NCBI GenBank assembly: GCA_965217265.1
Contig: CBDCHP010000011.1
Coordinates: forward strand, 310,001-374,000
Direction: 5' to 3'
DNA length: 64,000 nucleotides
From: JAGRGG01 sp965217265
Lineage (GTDB): Bacteria; Pseudomonadota; Alphaproteobacteria; Geminicoccales; Geminicoccaceae
Position 1 is the stretch's first letter, and each line of letters begins with the position of its first letter. The position numbers and the translations under genes were made by a program. Shown here in pieces: positions 49,764 to 60,436 of the stretch. Under the pieces are notes generated by a model. It saw only the letters and a program-made list of their open reading frames with translations, was not told where the DNA came from and ran no database searches.

Positions 49764-50454
49764 AACCAGTCTTGATGCCGAACAAGACCTCCCTTTCCTC
49801 GTCGCTGAACGTGGCGCCTTCCTGGCGCAAAGGCTCGCCCTTAGCGTAGGCGCGAACCGTGGCCGGCCGGCCGGCGATGGCGTCGAACCAGCGCTTGAGG
49901 TCGGAAAAGTCGGCGAGGTTCTGGCCCTGGTTCTCGTGCGGCACGATCCAGGGGTAGGCCGCCATGTCGGCGATGGTATAGTCGCCGCCGACGATGAAGC
50001 CGTTGCCCTTCAAACGCTTGTCGAGCACGCCGTAGAGGCGCCCGGTCTCGCGGACGTAGCGTTCCTGGGCATAAGGTATCTTCTCGGGCGCGTAGCGATT
50101 GAAGTGGTGGTTCTGCCCGGCCATCGGCCCGAGGCCACCCATCTGCCAGAACAGCCACTCCAGGGTCTGGACCCGCTTCCTCGGATCGCTGGGGATGAAT
50201 TTGCCCGTCTTCTCGGCGAGGTAGAGCAGGATGGCGCCGCTCTCGAAGACCGAGACCGGTTCGCCGCCGTCGGCCGGGGCGCGATCGACGATCGCCGGCA
50301 TGCGGTTGTTGGGGGCGATCTGCAAGAACTCGGGCGCGAACTGGTCGCCCTTGCCGATGTCGATCGGGTGGATCGCGTAGTCGAGCCCGGCTTCTTCCAA
50401 GAACAGGGTGATCTTGTGGCCGTTCGGGGTCGGCCAGTAGTAGAGGTCGATCAA
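49762..50454 (-). CDS. Glutathione S-transferase family protein (YfcG/YghU-like)
   Basis: 230 aa from TTG 50454, supported by GGAGG 7 nt upstream; the protein then begins IDLYYWPTPNGHKITLFLEE as in disulphide-bond oxidoreductase YfcG-type GSTs. The thioredoxin-like N-terminal domain contains NNRMPAIVD and the cis-Pro plus ESGAILLYLAEKTGK glutathione-binding motif; the C-terminal domain is helical (DYTIADMAAYPWI). The substrate is unknown. The TGA stop lies in the end of a palindromic repeat. Confidence 0.92.
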   Translation of the reverse strand: MIDLYYWPTPNGHKITLFLEEAGLDYAIHPIDIGKGDQFAPEFLQIAPNNRMPAIVDRAPADGGEPVSVFESGAILLYLAEKTGKFIPSDPRKRVQTLEWLFWQMGGLGPMAGQNHHFNRYAPEKIPYAQERYVRETGRLYGVLDKRLKGNGFIVGGDYTIADMAAYPWIVPHENQGQNLADFSDLKRWFDAIAGRPATVRAYAKGEPLRQEGATFSDEEREVLFGIKTG

Positions 50455-50551
50455 GGCTTGTCCTCCGTTGGGGTTGGGGCACCACTTATGAGAACGAGGT
50501 AGGATAAGAAGGGCTCCCGTCAGCCCCGGCGGACCAAAAGACCGCCCCCGC

Positions 50552-51862
50552 TCAAGCCGGCGCCGCCCGGATCGCGACGCGCAGGTCGGCGATCCTAGCC
50601 TCCAGCCGACCCAGCGACTCTTCCGGCGGCCCGCCGGCATCGACGGTCGCGGCGAACGCGTCGGCGAACGCCGTCAGCGCGTTCAGGTGCGAAGGGTTTT
50701 GCGCGCATCTCGTGAGCGTTGCGAAGCGCTCGAACATGACGACCAGGACGGCGGGGTTGTCGCGCGCCGCCAGCAGCAGGTCGCCGAACGCGACGTCGAG
50801 CAGGTCGCCGAAGCTCGGCACCGGCCGGATCAGCCGCGGGCGGCCTTCGGCGTCGAATAGGACCGGGTTCGGCAAGGAGCGACGCATGAGCGACGCCGCC
50901 GCATCGCTGAGGTGGTCGATCGCGGCGATCGCGGTGTAGTAGTCGTTGATCCCGGGCGAGAGCGCCCGCACGCCGATCTCGGTGATGTTGCGCAAGGCAA
51001 GCTCGATGTCCTGGACGTCGGCGCGCTTGGGCCCGAAGATGACGGTGTCCATGAGCGCCTCGCCCACCTCCTTCGAGCAGGGTTCCGCGCCCCAGACGGT
51101 CATGACCGGCAGGCCCTTGATCGCGTACATGCCCTGCCGGACGTGCATCTGGACCAAGGCCCCGTTCTCGGCGGCGATCTCGATCAGCCCGTCTATGTCG
51201 ATGATCTGCACGTAGCCCGAAGCTTCGGCATTCAGCGGGGACGGCGTGCCGATCGGCTCGACGACGGGAGAGGGTGTCGTCGCCGGGTAGGGATCGACCG
51301 GAAAATAGGACTCCATCCGCTCGTCGAGCCGGGCGTTCAGCCGCGCGATCATGGTGTCGGACTGGATCGAGCGCGAGATGTGGTGGATGTAGACGATGAG
51401 CAGGACCAGGCTCGCGATCGTGGTGACGCCCCCGACCAGGATCGAGAGGAGCGGCACGCGGGTCTGCTCCGAGCCCTCCTCGACCGCGAGCGAGACGAGG
51501 AGCGCGTAGCAGAACGTGCCGATGAAGGCGCCGAGCATGGTCTGGTTCAGGCGGTCTTGCATGAACTGGTCGACGATCCGCGGGCCGAGGCTCTGCGCTG
51601 CGAGCGACAGGACGACGAGGGTGAGCGAGAAGACGAGGCTGGCCGTCGTCATCATCGCCCCGGCGATGGTCGAGAGGACCTGCCGCGCACCGCTCGGGTG
51701 GAGCTGGACGTAGCCGACGTGTTCCACGATCCAATCGCCGATGTAGGCGTCGATGACGAGGCAGACGACGGCGAGCGTGAGGCCGACCAAGATGAGCAGG
51801 ACGGGGATGAACCAGAAGCTGGAGTTGGCCGAGTGCCAGATGTAGGACAAGCGCGTGCGCAT
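50552..51862 (-). CDS. DUF2254 family membrane protein
   Basis: 436 aa from ATG 51862 with AAGGA 5 nt upstream. Four transmembrane helices lie in the N-terminal half (about 14-36, 55-85, 105-130, 140-162), with YVQLHPSGARQVLSTIAGAM and SLTLVVLSLAAQSLGPRIVDQ typical of the family. The C-terminal half is a soluble domain with SGYVQIIDIDGLIEIA and RALSPGINDYYTAIAAIDHL. The molecular function of DUF2254 is not established. It is divergent from the YihY-like gene with 134 bp between. Confidence 0.9.
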   Translation of the reverse strand: MRTRLSYIWHSANSSFWFIPVLLILVGLTLAVVCLVIDAYIGDWIVEHVGYVQLHPSGARQVLSTIAGAMMTTASLVFSLTLVVLSLAAQSLGPRIVDQFMQDRLNQTMLGAFIGTFCYALLVSLAVEEGSEQTRVPLLSILVGGVTTIASLVLLIVYIHHISRSIQSDTMIARLNARLDERMESYFPVDPYPATTPSPVVEPIGTPSPLNAEASGYVQIIDIDGLIEIAAENGALVQMHVRQGMYAIKGLPVMTVWGAEPCSKEVGEALMDTVIFGPKRADVQDIELALRNITEIGVRALSPGINDYYTAIAAIDHLSDAAASLMRRSLPNPVLFDAEGRPRLIRPVPSFGDLLDVAFGDLLLAARDNPAVLVVMFERFATLTRCAQNPSHLNALTAFADAFAATVDAGGPPEESLGRLEARIADLRVAIRAAPA

Positions 51863-51996
51863 GGGTTTCCTTGCATGGTACGCCGTCCCGAAGCATGGGC
51901 GGCGTGCGGGATGATCGGATAAAAGCGACGACGAGACGGCCGTCGAGGTAGCGCGGGCGGCGAGGTGTGCCATAGTGGCCGGACGGAGAGACCGTC

Positions 51997-52929
51997 TTGA
52001 ACCACGTCCTGCCCCCCGACGCCGCCCCGGCCGGCGACGACCCGTCCTGGCTGCGGCGCCTGCCGCGCCCCTTGCGCGTCACCTACCGCGCGACCGATCG
52101 GCTGATCAACCACGACGGCCTGGAGATCGCCGGCTACCTCGCCTTCACCGCCTTCACCGCCTTGTTTCCCTTCATGATCCTCCTGGCCTCGGTCGCGGGT
52201 TTCTTGGGCAGCCCCGAGGCCGCCACGGACGTCATCGACCTCATGTTCCGCTTCATGCCCCCCGACGTCGCCGAGACGCTGGCACCCGCGGTCGCGGAAG
52301 TGATGACCCAGCGCCGCGGCGGGCTCTTGACCTTCGGCCTCGTCATCACGCTCTGGACCGCCTCGAACGGCGTCGAGGGCCTGCGCTTGGCGCTCAGCCG
52401 CGCCTACGACGTCAAGGAGCTGCGCTCGCTCCTATTTCGGCGCTTGCAGAGCGTCCTCTTCGTCGTGGTCGGCGCCTTCGTCGTCTTCTTCATGTCGCTC
52501 AGCATTCTCTTGGGGCCGATCGTCTGGCAGATCGCCGAGCGGTTCTTCTACCTAGGCGACTCCGAGCAACTGATCTGGATCGTCGCCCGCTACGCCTTCG
52601 CCGGCAGCCTCTTGTTCTGCGGCCTCCTGGCGCTGCACTACTGGCTGCCGCGCAACGATCTGCCCTTCCACGCCGTCCTGCCCGGCATCTTCTTGACCCT
52701 GGTCCTGTGGCTGCTCGGCGCCACCGGCTTTTCCATCTACCTCGGCACGATCGGCGACTACACCGTGACCTACGGCAGCCTCGCCGGCGTCGTCATTACC
52801 CTGTTCTTCTTCTACATCACCGCCATCTTGTTCATCTTCGGCGCCGAGTTCAACGCCGTCCTGCGCCGCTCGACCCTGGCGCGAAGGGCGCGCGCGGCCG
52901 CACCCGCTTTGGAACATCCTCCGGCCTGA
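51997..52929 (+). CDS. YihY/BrkB family inner-membrane protein
   Basis: 310 aa from TTG 51997 (GGAGAG 7 nt upstream). Six hydrophobic helices; family motifs AGYLAFTAFTALFPFMILLA, LWTASNGVEGLRLALSRAYD, ALHYWLPR and GDYTVTYGSLAGVVITLFFFYI are clear, as is the C-terminal GAEFNAVLRR. Earlier annotated as ribonuclease BN in error; the true function is unknown. A small lipoprotein gene follows by 38 bp. Confidence 0.92.
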   Translation: MNHVLPPDAAPAGDDPSWLRRLPRPLRVTYRATDRLINHDGLEIAGYLAFTAFTALFPFMILLASVAGFLGSPEAATDVIDLMFRFMPPDVAETLAPAVAEVMTQRRGGLLTFGLVITLWTASNGVEGLRLALSRAYDVKELRSLLFRRLQSVLFVVVGAFVVFFMSLSILLGPIVWQIAERFFYLGDSEQLIWIVARYAFAGSLLFCGLLALHYWLPRNDLPFHAVLPGIFLTLVLWLLGATGFSIYLGTIGDYTVTYGSLAGVVITLFFFYITAILFIFGAEFNAVLRRSTLARRARAAAPALEHPPA

Positions 52930-52967
52930 CGCCGTTGATCTTCGCGAACAGCAAGGGAGCGAAATCC

Positions 52968-53177
52968 ATGCGTAACAAAGTACTTCTCGTCGCCGGCCTC
53001 CTCCTGCTCGCCGCCTGCGGCGACAGCACCTCGGGCCGGGCGCTGAGCGGCGGCGCGATCGGTGCCGGCGTCGGCGCCGCCGGGGCGGCCGCGACCGGCC
53101 ACAGCAAGACGGGCGGCGCCCTGCTCGGCGGCGCGATCGGCGCCGGCACGGGGGCCGCCACGGCGGACGACGACTGA
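52968..53177 (+). CDS. Small glycine-zipper lipoprotein
   Basis: 69 aa from ATG 52968, with AAGGGAG upstream. Signal peptide and lipobox LLLLAAC (C17), then a Gly/Ala repeat with GxxxG spacing (SGGAIGAGVGAAGAAATGHS, then GGALLGGAIGAGTGAA), a glycine-zipper pattern found in YMGG/OmpA-like small outer-membrane lipoproteins, ending in an acidic DDD. It is probably envelope-associated. Confidence 0.8.
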   Translation: MRNKVLLVAGLLLLAACGDSTSGRALSGGAIGAGVGAAGAAATGHSKTGGALLGGAIGAGTGAATADDD

Positions 53178-53326
53178 CACGCCCGCGCATGCGCTGGAAT
53201 GACTCGCACAACGCGGGTCGTTCCTTCTCTTCAACGCATCACCCAACCCCGCGCATGGCGTGCTGCAAGGGCTTGACGCTGCAGTGTGACGGCACGATCG
53301 ACCACTATGCGGCGAAGGCGCCTTTC

Positions 53327-53385
53327 TGCCAAAGTTGCAAAAAAGAAGAAGATGAAGACCGCGCGTCAGCGCGCGCGAAGCGTTC
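53327..53385. repeat. Palindromic intergenic repeat, copy 10 (right end only)
   Basis: CTGCCAAAGTTGCAAAAAAG followed by a purine tract and GCGCGCGAAGCGTTC matches the right third of copy 2; the left part is missing. It lies in the 377-bp gap 53178-53554, whose remainder shows only a short AT-rich patch (53400-53485) and the promoter region of gcl. Confidence 0.65.
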
Positions 53386-53484
53386 CCTTACCCGGGCTTT
53401 CAAGATTCTTACTTACTCTAATATGTTGTTTATCAACAAATAATTTAATTTCATTCCGCATCGTGGGATAGTTTTCAAAATATG

Positions 53485-53536
53485 TTGGCCCCGCCCGTGT
53501 CCTGCCTATCTTGAAGGTGGTAGACAACATACCGCC
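53485..53536 (+). promoter_or_regulatory. Candidate promoter and operator of the glyoxylate operon
   Basis: TTGGCC (53485-53490) and TATCTT (53507-53512) are spaced 16 bp, a plausible sigma-70 promoter. Directly after it lies an imperfect inverted repeat GGTGGTA-gacaaca-TACCGCC (53516-53536), well placed for a repressor such as a GntR or IclR type to block transcription. gcl starts 18 nt later. Confidence 0.4.
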
Positions 53537-53554
53537 ACGAGGGAGGCGCAGACC

Positions 53555-55372
<1,818 letters not shown>

Positions 55373-55407
55373 AGCCGGCCGACGGACAATCAAGAGGGGA
55401 GACGACC

Positions 55408-56187
55408 ATGCCGCGCTTTTGCGCCAACTTGAGCATGATGTACAACGAGCACGACTTTCTCGACCGCTTCAAGGCCGCCGACGAGGACGGCTTTAAGGGG
55501 GTCGAGTACCTGTTCCCCTACGCCCACGCGAAGGAGGACGTCGCGTCGGCCCTGGAGGCGAGCGGGCTGGAGCAGGTGCTGTTCAACCTGCCGCCGGGCA
55601 ACTGGGAGAAGGGCGAGCGCGGCATCGCGTCGCTTCCCGACCGCACCGACGAGTTCGAGGCCGGCCTCGACAAGGCGCTCGACTACGCCAAGGCGTTGAA
55701 CAGCCCGATGCTGCACTGCATGGCGGGGATCAAGCCCGAGGGCGTCGGCGTGTCCGAGGCGCACAGCACTTTCGTGCAGAACCTGCGTCACGCCGCCCCG
55801 AAGCTGGCCGATGCCGGCATCAAGCTCTTGATCGAGCCGATCAACCACTTCGACATTCCGGGCTACTTCCTCAACACGCAGGCGCAGGGGCTGGCCGTGA
55901 TCGAGGAGGTCGGCGCCGACAACGTCTGGTTGCAGTTCGACATCTACCACCAGCAGCGTACGCAAGGCGAACTCGTCGCCACCTTCAAGAAATACAAGGA
56001 CCGCGTCGCCCACGTCCAACTCGCCGACAATCCGGGCCGCAACGAGCCCGGCACCGGCGAGATCAACTACCCCTTCCTGTTCGAGACCCTGGACAGGGAA
56101 AATTACGACGGCTGGATCGGCTGCGAGTACAAGCCCAAGGGCGACACGCGCGAGGGTCTGGGCTGGTTCAAGCGTTACGCTAACTGA
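55408..56187 (+). CDS. hyi: Hydroxypyruvate isomerase
   Basis: 259 aa from ATG 55408 (GAGGGGAG upstream). A TIM-barrel isomerase interconverting hydroxypyruvate and tartronate semialdehyde. MPRFCANLSMMYNEHDFLDR at the start, FNLPPGNWEKGERGIASLP, the metal-site LLIEPINHFDIPGYFLNTQ and LQFDIYHQQR are typical of Hyi. It lies 35 nt after gcl. A palindromic repeat follows directly at its stop, which may reduce read-through to glxR. Confidence 0.97.
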   Translation: MPRFCANLSMMYNEHDFLDRFKAADEDGFKGVEYLFPYAHAKEDVASALEASGLEQVLFNLPPGNWEKGERGIASLPDRTDEFEAGLDKALDYAKALNSPMLHCMAGIKPEGVGVSEAHSTFVQNLRHAAPKLADAGIKLLIEPINHFDIPGYFLNTQAQGLAVIEEVGADNVWLQFDIYHQQRTQGELVATFKKYKDRVAHVQLADNPGRNEPGTGEINYPFLFETLDRENYDGWIGCEYKPKGDTREGLGWFKRYAN

Positions 56188-56337
56188 TACGCTTCGCGTG
56201 CGCTCGCCGCGCAGGCTTTTTTCTTTGTTTTTGCTAGTGTTAACGCAGGAGATTAGCCGCGGCGCCGAGGGCTAATCTCGAACAAAAAGCAAAAAAGAAA
56301 GAAGAAAAGGCCCCGCGCCAGCGGACGCAAAGCGTTC
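56187..56337. repeat. Palindromic intergenic repeat, copy 7 (complete, between co-directional genes)
   Basis: Starts ATACGCTTCGCGTGCGCTCG and ends GCGGACGCAAAGCGTTC, with T-rich and A/G-rich tracts inside the GC-rich ends. The core differs from other copies and has its own inverted repeat, GAGATTAGCC ... GGGCTAATCTC. It touches the TGA of hyi and precedes the glxR ribosome site, so it sits inside the pathway cluster. Confidence 0.82.
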
Positions 56338-56355
56338 TCACAACGGGAGGATGAC

Positions 56356-57237
56356 ATGAAGGTCGGTTTCATCGGCCTTGGCATCATGGGCGCGCCGATG
56401 GCGGCGCACTTGGCCGAGGCCGGACACGAGATGTTCTTGCAGAGCCGCAGCGGTGCGCCTGAGAGCCTGAAGGGCAAGGGGACCGAGTGCGACACGCCGA
56501 AGGCGGTGGCCGAGGCGGCGGACGTCGTCATCACGATGCTGCCGGACACGCCCGACGTCGAGGCGGTGCTGTTCGGCGAGAACGGCGTCGCCGAGGGCTT
56601 GAGCCAGGGCAAGCTCGTGATCGACATGAGTTCGATCGCGCCGCTCGCGACCAAGGGTTTCGCCGAGAAGATCGCCGAACTGGGCTGCGGCTGGGTCGAC
56701 GCGCCGGTCTCGGGCGGCGAGGTCGGCGCCAAGAACGCGGCGCTCACCATCATGTGCGGCGGCGAGGAGAGCGACTTCGAGCGGGCGAAGCCCTTGTTCG
56801 AGAAGATGGGCAAGAACATCACGCTGATTGGCGGTCCGGGCGACGGGCAGACGGCGAAGGTCGCCAACCAGATCATCGTCGCCCTCAACATCCAGGCGGT
56901 CGGCGAGGCGCTGCTGTTCGCCGCCAAGGCGGGCGCCGATCCCGCCAAGGTGCGCGAGGCGCTGATGGGCGGCTTCGCCGGCTCGAAGATCCTCGAAGTC
57001 CACGGCCAGCGCATGATCGAGCGGACGTTCAAGCCGGGCTTTCGCATCGAACTGCATCAAAAGGACCTCAACCTCGCCCTCGACGGCGCCAAGACGCTGG
57101 GCCTCGCCCTGCCGAACACGGCGGTGGCACAGCAGATGTTCAGCGCCTGCGTCGCGCAGGACGGCGGCGGCTGGGACCACTCGGCGCTGGTCAAGGCGCT
57201 GGAACTGATGGGCGGCGCCAAGGTCGCCGAGGACTGA
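56356..57237 (+). CDS. glxR: 2-hydroxy-3-oxopropionate (tartronate semialdehyde) reductase
   Basis: 293 aa from ATG 56356 with GGGAGGATG upstream. A beta-hydroxyacid dehydrogenase that reduces tartronate semialdehyde to D-glycerate with NAD(P)H. N-terminal GFIGLGIMGAPMAAHLAEAG, substrate motif DAPVSGGEVGAKNAAL, catalytic lysine in GQTAKVANQIIVALN, and the C-terminal GFRIELHQKDLNLALDGAK are all present. The following kinase gene starts 31 nt downstream. Confidence 0.96.
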   Translation: MKVGFIGLGIMGAPMAAHLAEAGHEMFLQSRSGAPESLKGKGTECDTPKAVAEAADVVITMLPDTPDVEAVLFGENGVAEGLSQGKLVIDMSSIAPLATKGFAEKIAELGCGWVDAPVSGGEVGAKNAALTIMCGGEESDFERAKPLFEKMGKNITLIGGPGDGQTAKVANQIIVALNIQAVGEALLFAAKAGADPAKVREALMGGFAGSKILEVHGQRMIERTFKPGFRIELHQKDLNLALDGAKTLGLALPNTAVAQQMFSACVAQDGGGWDHSALVKALELMGGAKVAED

Positions 57238-57268
57238 ACTAGACGTGCTTTGAAAGGGGAGAAGGCGG

Positions 57269-58534
57269 GTGGACGACAACGACGCGCGGGCACGTTTGCG
57301 GCAGATGTTCGACGCCGCCGTGGCCGCCGCCTTGCCCGAGCGCATCGTGGCCGACCGCCTGCCGCCCCGGCCGAAGGGCAGGACGGTCGTCGTCGGCGCC
57401 GGCAAGGCGTCGGCGGCGATGGCAAGGGCCTTCGAGGACGCCTGGGACGGCGAGGTTACGGGCCTCGTCGTCACCCGCTACGGCCACGCCGTCGCCTGCG
57501 AGCGGATCGAGATCGTCGAGGCGGCGCACCCGGTGCCGGACGCGGCTGGCCAGGACGCGGCGGGGCGCATCCTCGACCTCGTCTCGGACCTCGGCCCCGA
57601 CGACCTCGTCATGGCCTTGATCTCGGGCGGCGGCTCGTCGCTGCTCGCCTTGCCGGCGGACGGCTTGAGCCTGGACGACAAGCAGGCGGTGTCGAAAACC
57701 CTCCTGCGCTCGGGCGCCACGATTCAGGAAATGAACGCGGTCAGGAAGCACCTGTCCGCGATCAAGGGCGGGCGGCTCGCGGCGGCGGCGCACCCGGCGA
57801 AGGTTGTGGCGCTGGCGATCTCCGACGTGCCGGGCGACGACCTCTCGGTGATCGCGTCCGGCCCGACCGTGCCCGATCCCTCGACCTTCGAGGTCGCCCG
57901 CAACATCCTGCGCCGCTACGGCATCGAGCCGCCCGAGACCGTCCGTCGGCACTTGGAAGAGGCGGCAGACGAGACGCCGAAGCCGAACGACCCGCGCCTC
58001 GCCGGTGCCGAGACGGTCCTGATCGCGACCCCGATGCGCTCGCTCGAAGCGGCGGCGGACGCGGCGCGCGCGGCGGGGATAACGCCGCTCATCCTCGGCG
58101 ACGCGATCGAGGGCGAGGCGCGCGAGGTCGGCGTCGCCCTCGCCGGCATCGCCCGCTCGGCGCGGGATCACGGCCACCCCCTCCCCGCCCCTTGCGTCCT
58201 CCTCTCCGGCGGCGAAACCACCGTCACCGTCAAGGGCGACGGCCGCGGCGGCCGCAACGTCGAGTGCTTGCTCGGCCTGACCGTCGCCCTGGCGGGAACG
58301 CCCGGCATCTTTGCCCTCATGGCCGACACCGACGGCGTCGACGGCGCCGAGGAGGTGGCCGGCGCCATCGTCACCCCCGACACCCTCGAACGCGCCCGCG
58401 ACCTCGGCCGCGACCCGCAAGCCGACCTCGACGCCAACGACGCCCACACCCTGTTCAAGGCGCTAGGCGATCAGGTCGTGACCGGACCGACGCTGACGAA
58501 CGTGAACGATTTTCGGGCGGTGTTGGTCGTTTAA
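57269..58534 (+). CDS. Glycerate 2-kinase (MOFRL family)
   Basis: 421 aa from GTG 57269. It phosphorylates D-glycerate to 2-phosphoglycerate, the last step of the pathway from glyoxylate to glycolysis. The N-terminal domain has VVVGAGKASAAMA and the LISGGGSSLLALPADG motif; the C-terminal MOFRL domain has LLSGGETTVTVKGDGRGGRN and LMADTDGVDGAEEVAGAIV. Family names in use are GckA, GarK-II and TtuD. Its TAA stop is the first part of a partial palindromic repeat. Confidence 0.95.
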   Translation: MDDNDARARLRQMFDAAVAAALPERIVADRLPPRPKGRTVVVGAGKASAAMARAFEDAWDGEVTGLVVTRYGHAVACERIEIVEAAHPVPDAAGQDAAGRILDLVSDLGPDDLVMALISGGGSSLLALPADGLSLDDKQAVSKTLLRSGATIQEMNAVRKHLSAIKGGRLAAAAHPAKVVALAISDVPGDDLSVIASGPTVPDPSTFEVARNILRRYGIEPPETVRRHLEEAADETPKPNDPRLAGAETVLIATPMRSLEAAADAARAAGITPLILGDAIEGEAREVGVALAGIARSARDHGHPLPAPCVLLSGGETTVTVKGDGRGGRNVECLLGLTVALAGTPGIFALMADTDGVDGAEEVAGAIVTPDTLERARDLGRDPQADLDANDAHTLFKALGDQVVTGPTLTNVNDFRAVLVV

Positions 58535-58600
58535 CGCTTCAGTGCCTCGCATCGCGAGGCAGGCTGGCGCGGGGCCTTCTTTTTCTCTTTTTCCTAGAAG
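58532..58600. repeat. Palindromic intergenic repeat, copy 8 (left half, with nested hairpin)
   Basis: TAACGCTTC, then a perfect hairpin TGCCTCGC-atc-GCGAGGCA (58543-58561), then GCGCGGGGCC and a T-rich tract typical of the left arm. The right half is absent. The hairpin followed by the pyrimidine run makes a strong terminator for the glyoxylate operon. The rest of the gap 58535-59214 holds the two-palindrome repeat and AT-rich DNA without a gene. Confidence 0.7.
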
Positions 58601-58710
58601 TTATAGCCAAACACGCAATGAACTGGACAACGATACGCGAGACAGCCAGCTTGTGCCCGCTGTCGTTGATCCTCGGATCAAGCTTGGTGGCTTCGTTTGC
58701 AAGTGCTCGG

Positions 58711-58936
58711 CACGATGTCGCGGGTTTGGCTGTAACAGGTGCTGGCACCGCCGTGTCCTGGCCACCCTGGACCCCCGATCAAGTCGGGGGTGACAATTGA
58801 TGTTGGCTAGAATGGACTAGCTTTACCTTGGCCAGTACGATGTACGATGATCCAAACCACCACAACCTGTCACCCCCGACTTGATCGGGGGTCCAGGGTG
58901 GCAGGGTTCTGCTCTTCCAATATCCTCGGCTTTAAC
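58711..58936. repeat. Two-palindrome repeat element, copy 2
   Basis: The same plan as 43007-43237: GTTTGGCTGTAACAGGTGCTG, then arm ACCCCCGATCAAGTCGGGGGT near 58771, a variable centre, arm ACCCCCGACTTGATCGGGGGT near 58874, and TCTTCCAATATCCTCGGCTT. The two arms are mutually inverted and could fold the whole element into one long stem. Confidence 0.75.
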
Positions 58937-59214
58937 AGATTGAGCCTGATGACCATGCTGTGAAACCTGTCAAGAGGTTAAAAAATTTGTCTACATTAAA
59001 GAATATAGATATCTGACAGTTCAAACTCCAAAAGACATGTCATGCTTATAATCTCTACGGCTCGCTATATCTGGTGAGAGGCGTTTTATTGCCGTTTATT
59101 GTTTTATCTTGCTTTTCAGATTCCACATTGATCAAATATACGTTTATTCAACCTCAAAAATTAACTGAAATAAAAAATAGCGATACAGGAGGACGGTAAG
59201 AACGATAACAAGCA

Positions 59215-59529
59215 TCATGACATACCAGGATACATTATACGATTTCCTTTTTCATCAACCACAACAGCAACGAAATGTGGGTTGATGCCGCAGTAATATA
59301 TAGGATAAGGACCATCTTTCGTTATTTTAAGTAAACTATTGGAACGTTTTGTTTTTCTTTTAACACATGCACCAAATATTTCTTGATAGTTAAGTCCAGC
59401 CTTTGCTGCAAGACACTTTAACAGTGAAAACAATTGCTTCTTGCTCAAGCAGCCCGCGGGTACCATGTCATCAAAAATTAGATTAAAGCCATCATAACCA
59501 CGAATGCGCCAATGATATGTTTTTGCCAT
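59215..59529 (-). CDS. Hypothetical protein in AT-rich island
   Basis: 104 aa from ATG 59529, with GAAGGA 9 nt upstream, and an intact frame. It begins MAKTYHWRIRGYDGFNLIFD and has a Cys/Lys-rich centre (FSLLKCLAAKAGLNYQEIFG) and a C-terminal GINPHFVAVVVDEKGNRIMY. No family recognised. Composition is markedly AT-rich compared with neighbours, indicating horizontal origin. An IS1-family element is inserted 38 nt upstream of its start and may have replaced its promoter. Confidence 0.65.
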   Translation of the reverse strand: MAKTYHWRIRGYDGFNLIFDDMVPAGCLSKKQLFSLLKCLAAKAGLNYQEIFGACVKRKTKRSNSLLKITKDGPYPIYYCGINPHFVAVVVDEKGNRIMYPGMS

Positions 59530-59567
59530 AGTAGTTATTCCTTCATTAAGCTCTTGGTTAAAAATTT

Positions 59568-60345
59568 GAGGGTTTGAGCTTGGCATAGACCGCCCATATC
59601 CGTCGGCCAGGGAACGGCGGACGGGGCGGGTTGGATGGGGCTACGGTGCAAGGGGTGCGGGGGCGAGGAGCACGTCAAGAACGGGTTCATGCGCGGCAAG
59701 CAACGCTACCGCTGCAAGGGCTGCGGGCTGAACTTCACCGACACCCCGCCGCGCGGGATGCCGCTGCGGCTCAAGGTGGAAGCGGTGCTGCTCTACCTCA
59801 GCGGCGTCTCGATGAACCGCACCGCCAAGCTGCTCGGGGTGTCGACCCCCACGGTGCAGGCCTGGATCGAGCGCTTTGCGGAAGTCTACGCGCAAAAGCC
59901 CGAGCCCGAAGGCCGTGCCGTCGTGGTCGAGCTGGACGAGATGTGGCACTACCTCAAAAAAAGCCGAACAAGCTGTGGGTCTGGAAGGCTCGGGATCGTG
60001 CTACGGGACGGCTCATCGACTGGGAGCTGGGGGGTCGTGACCGAGCCACCCTTGAACGCCTTCTCAAGCGCCTGAAGCGCTGGGGCGTGCGGCTCTACTG
60101 CACCGACGACTGGGCCGCCTACGAGAAGGCGATCCCCCAAGGCCGGCTCTACGTCGGCAAAAAGGAGACCCACGGCATCGAGCGCGACCACGCCCGCCAG
60201 CGGCACTGGCTCGCCCGCTTTCGGCGCCGGTCGATCGTGGTCTCCAAGGCCGTGCGCATGGTGGACGCCTCGATCGCGCTGTTCGCCCGCTTCGGCGGCA
60301 ACGACAAGATCGGCGACCTCCGGTCTATGCTAGCCTGAGACCCTC
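59568..60345 (+). mobile_element. IS1-family insertion sequence, copy B (778 bp)
   Basis: The same length, ends and protein as copy A. It is flanked by a perfect 8-bp target duplication AAAAATTT (59560-59567 and 60346-60353). The targets of both copies are AT-rich 8-mers in AT-rich islands. The identity of the two copies implies recent transposition. Opposite orientation means recombination between them would invert the 40-kb segment between. Confidence 0.93.
59635..60338 (+). CDS. IS1-family transposase (programmed -1 frameshift)
   Basis: The frame from 59635 encodes the zinc ribbon (CKGCGGEEHVKNG, CKGCGLNF), the helix-turn-helix and the first catalytic Asp (ELDEMWHYLKK). The slippery run of seven A (59956-59962) allows a -1 shift into KPNKLWVWKARDRATG, the second Asp (CTDDWAAY) and the Glu region (GKKETHGIERDH), ending at 60338. 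The translation is identical to the copy at 18777-19480. Confidence 0.9.
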
Positions 60346-60436
60346 AAAAATTTAACTAAAGAGAAGGACATTGGCTCTAACGCCGCTGAACAGCATAGCC
60401 AATCGCTGCATGAGATGTTCAACGGCGACGCCGGCA

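Noticed and set aside
59956..59962. Frameshift in the transposase as a sign of a dead IS
   Set aside because: The seven-A run exactly where IS1 elements shift -1, identical in both copies, indicates programmed frameshifting.
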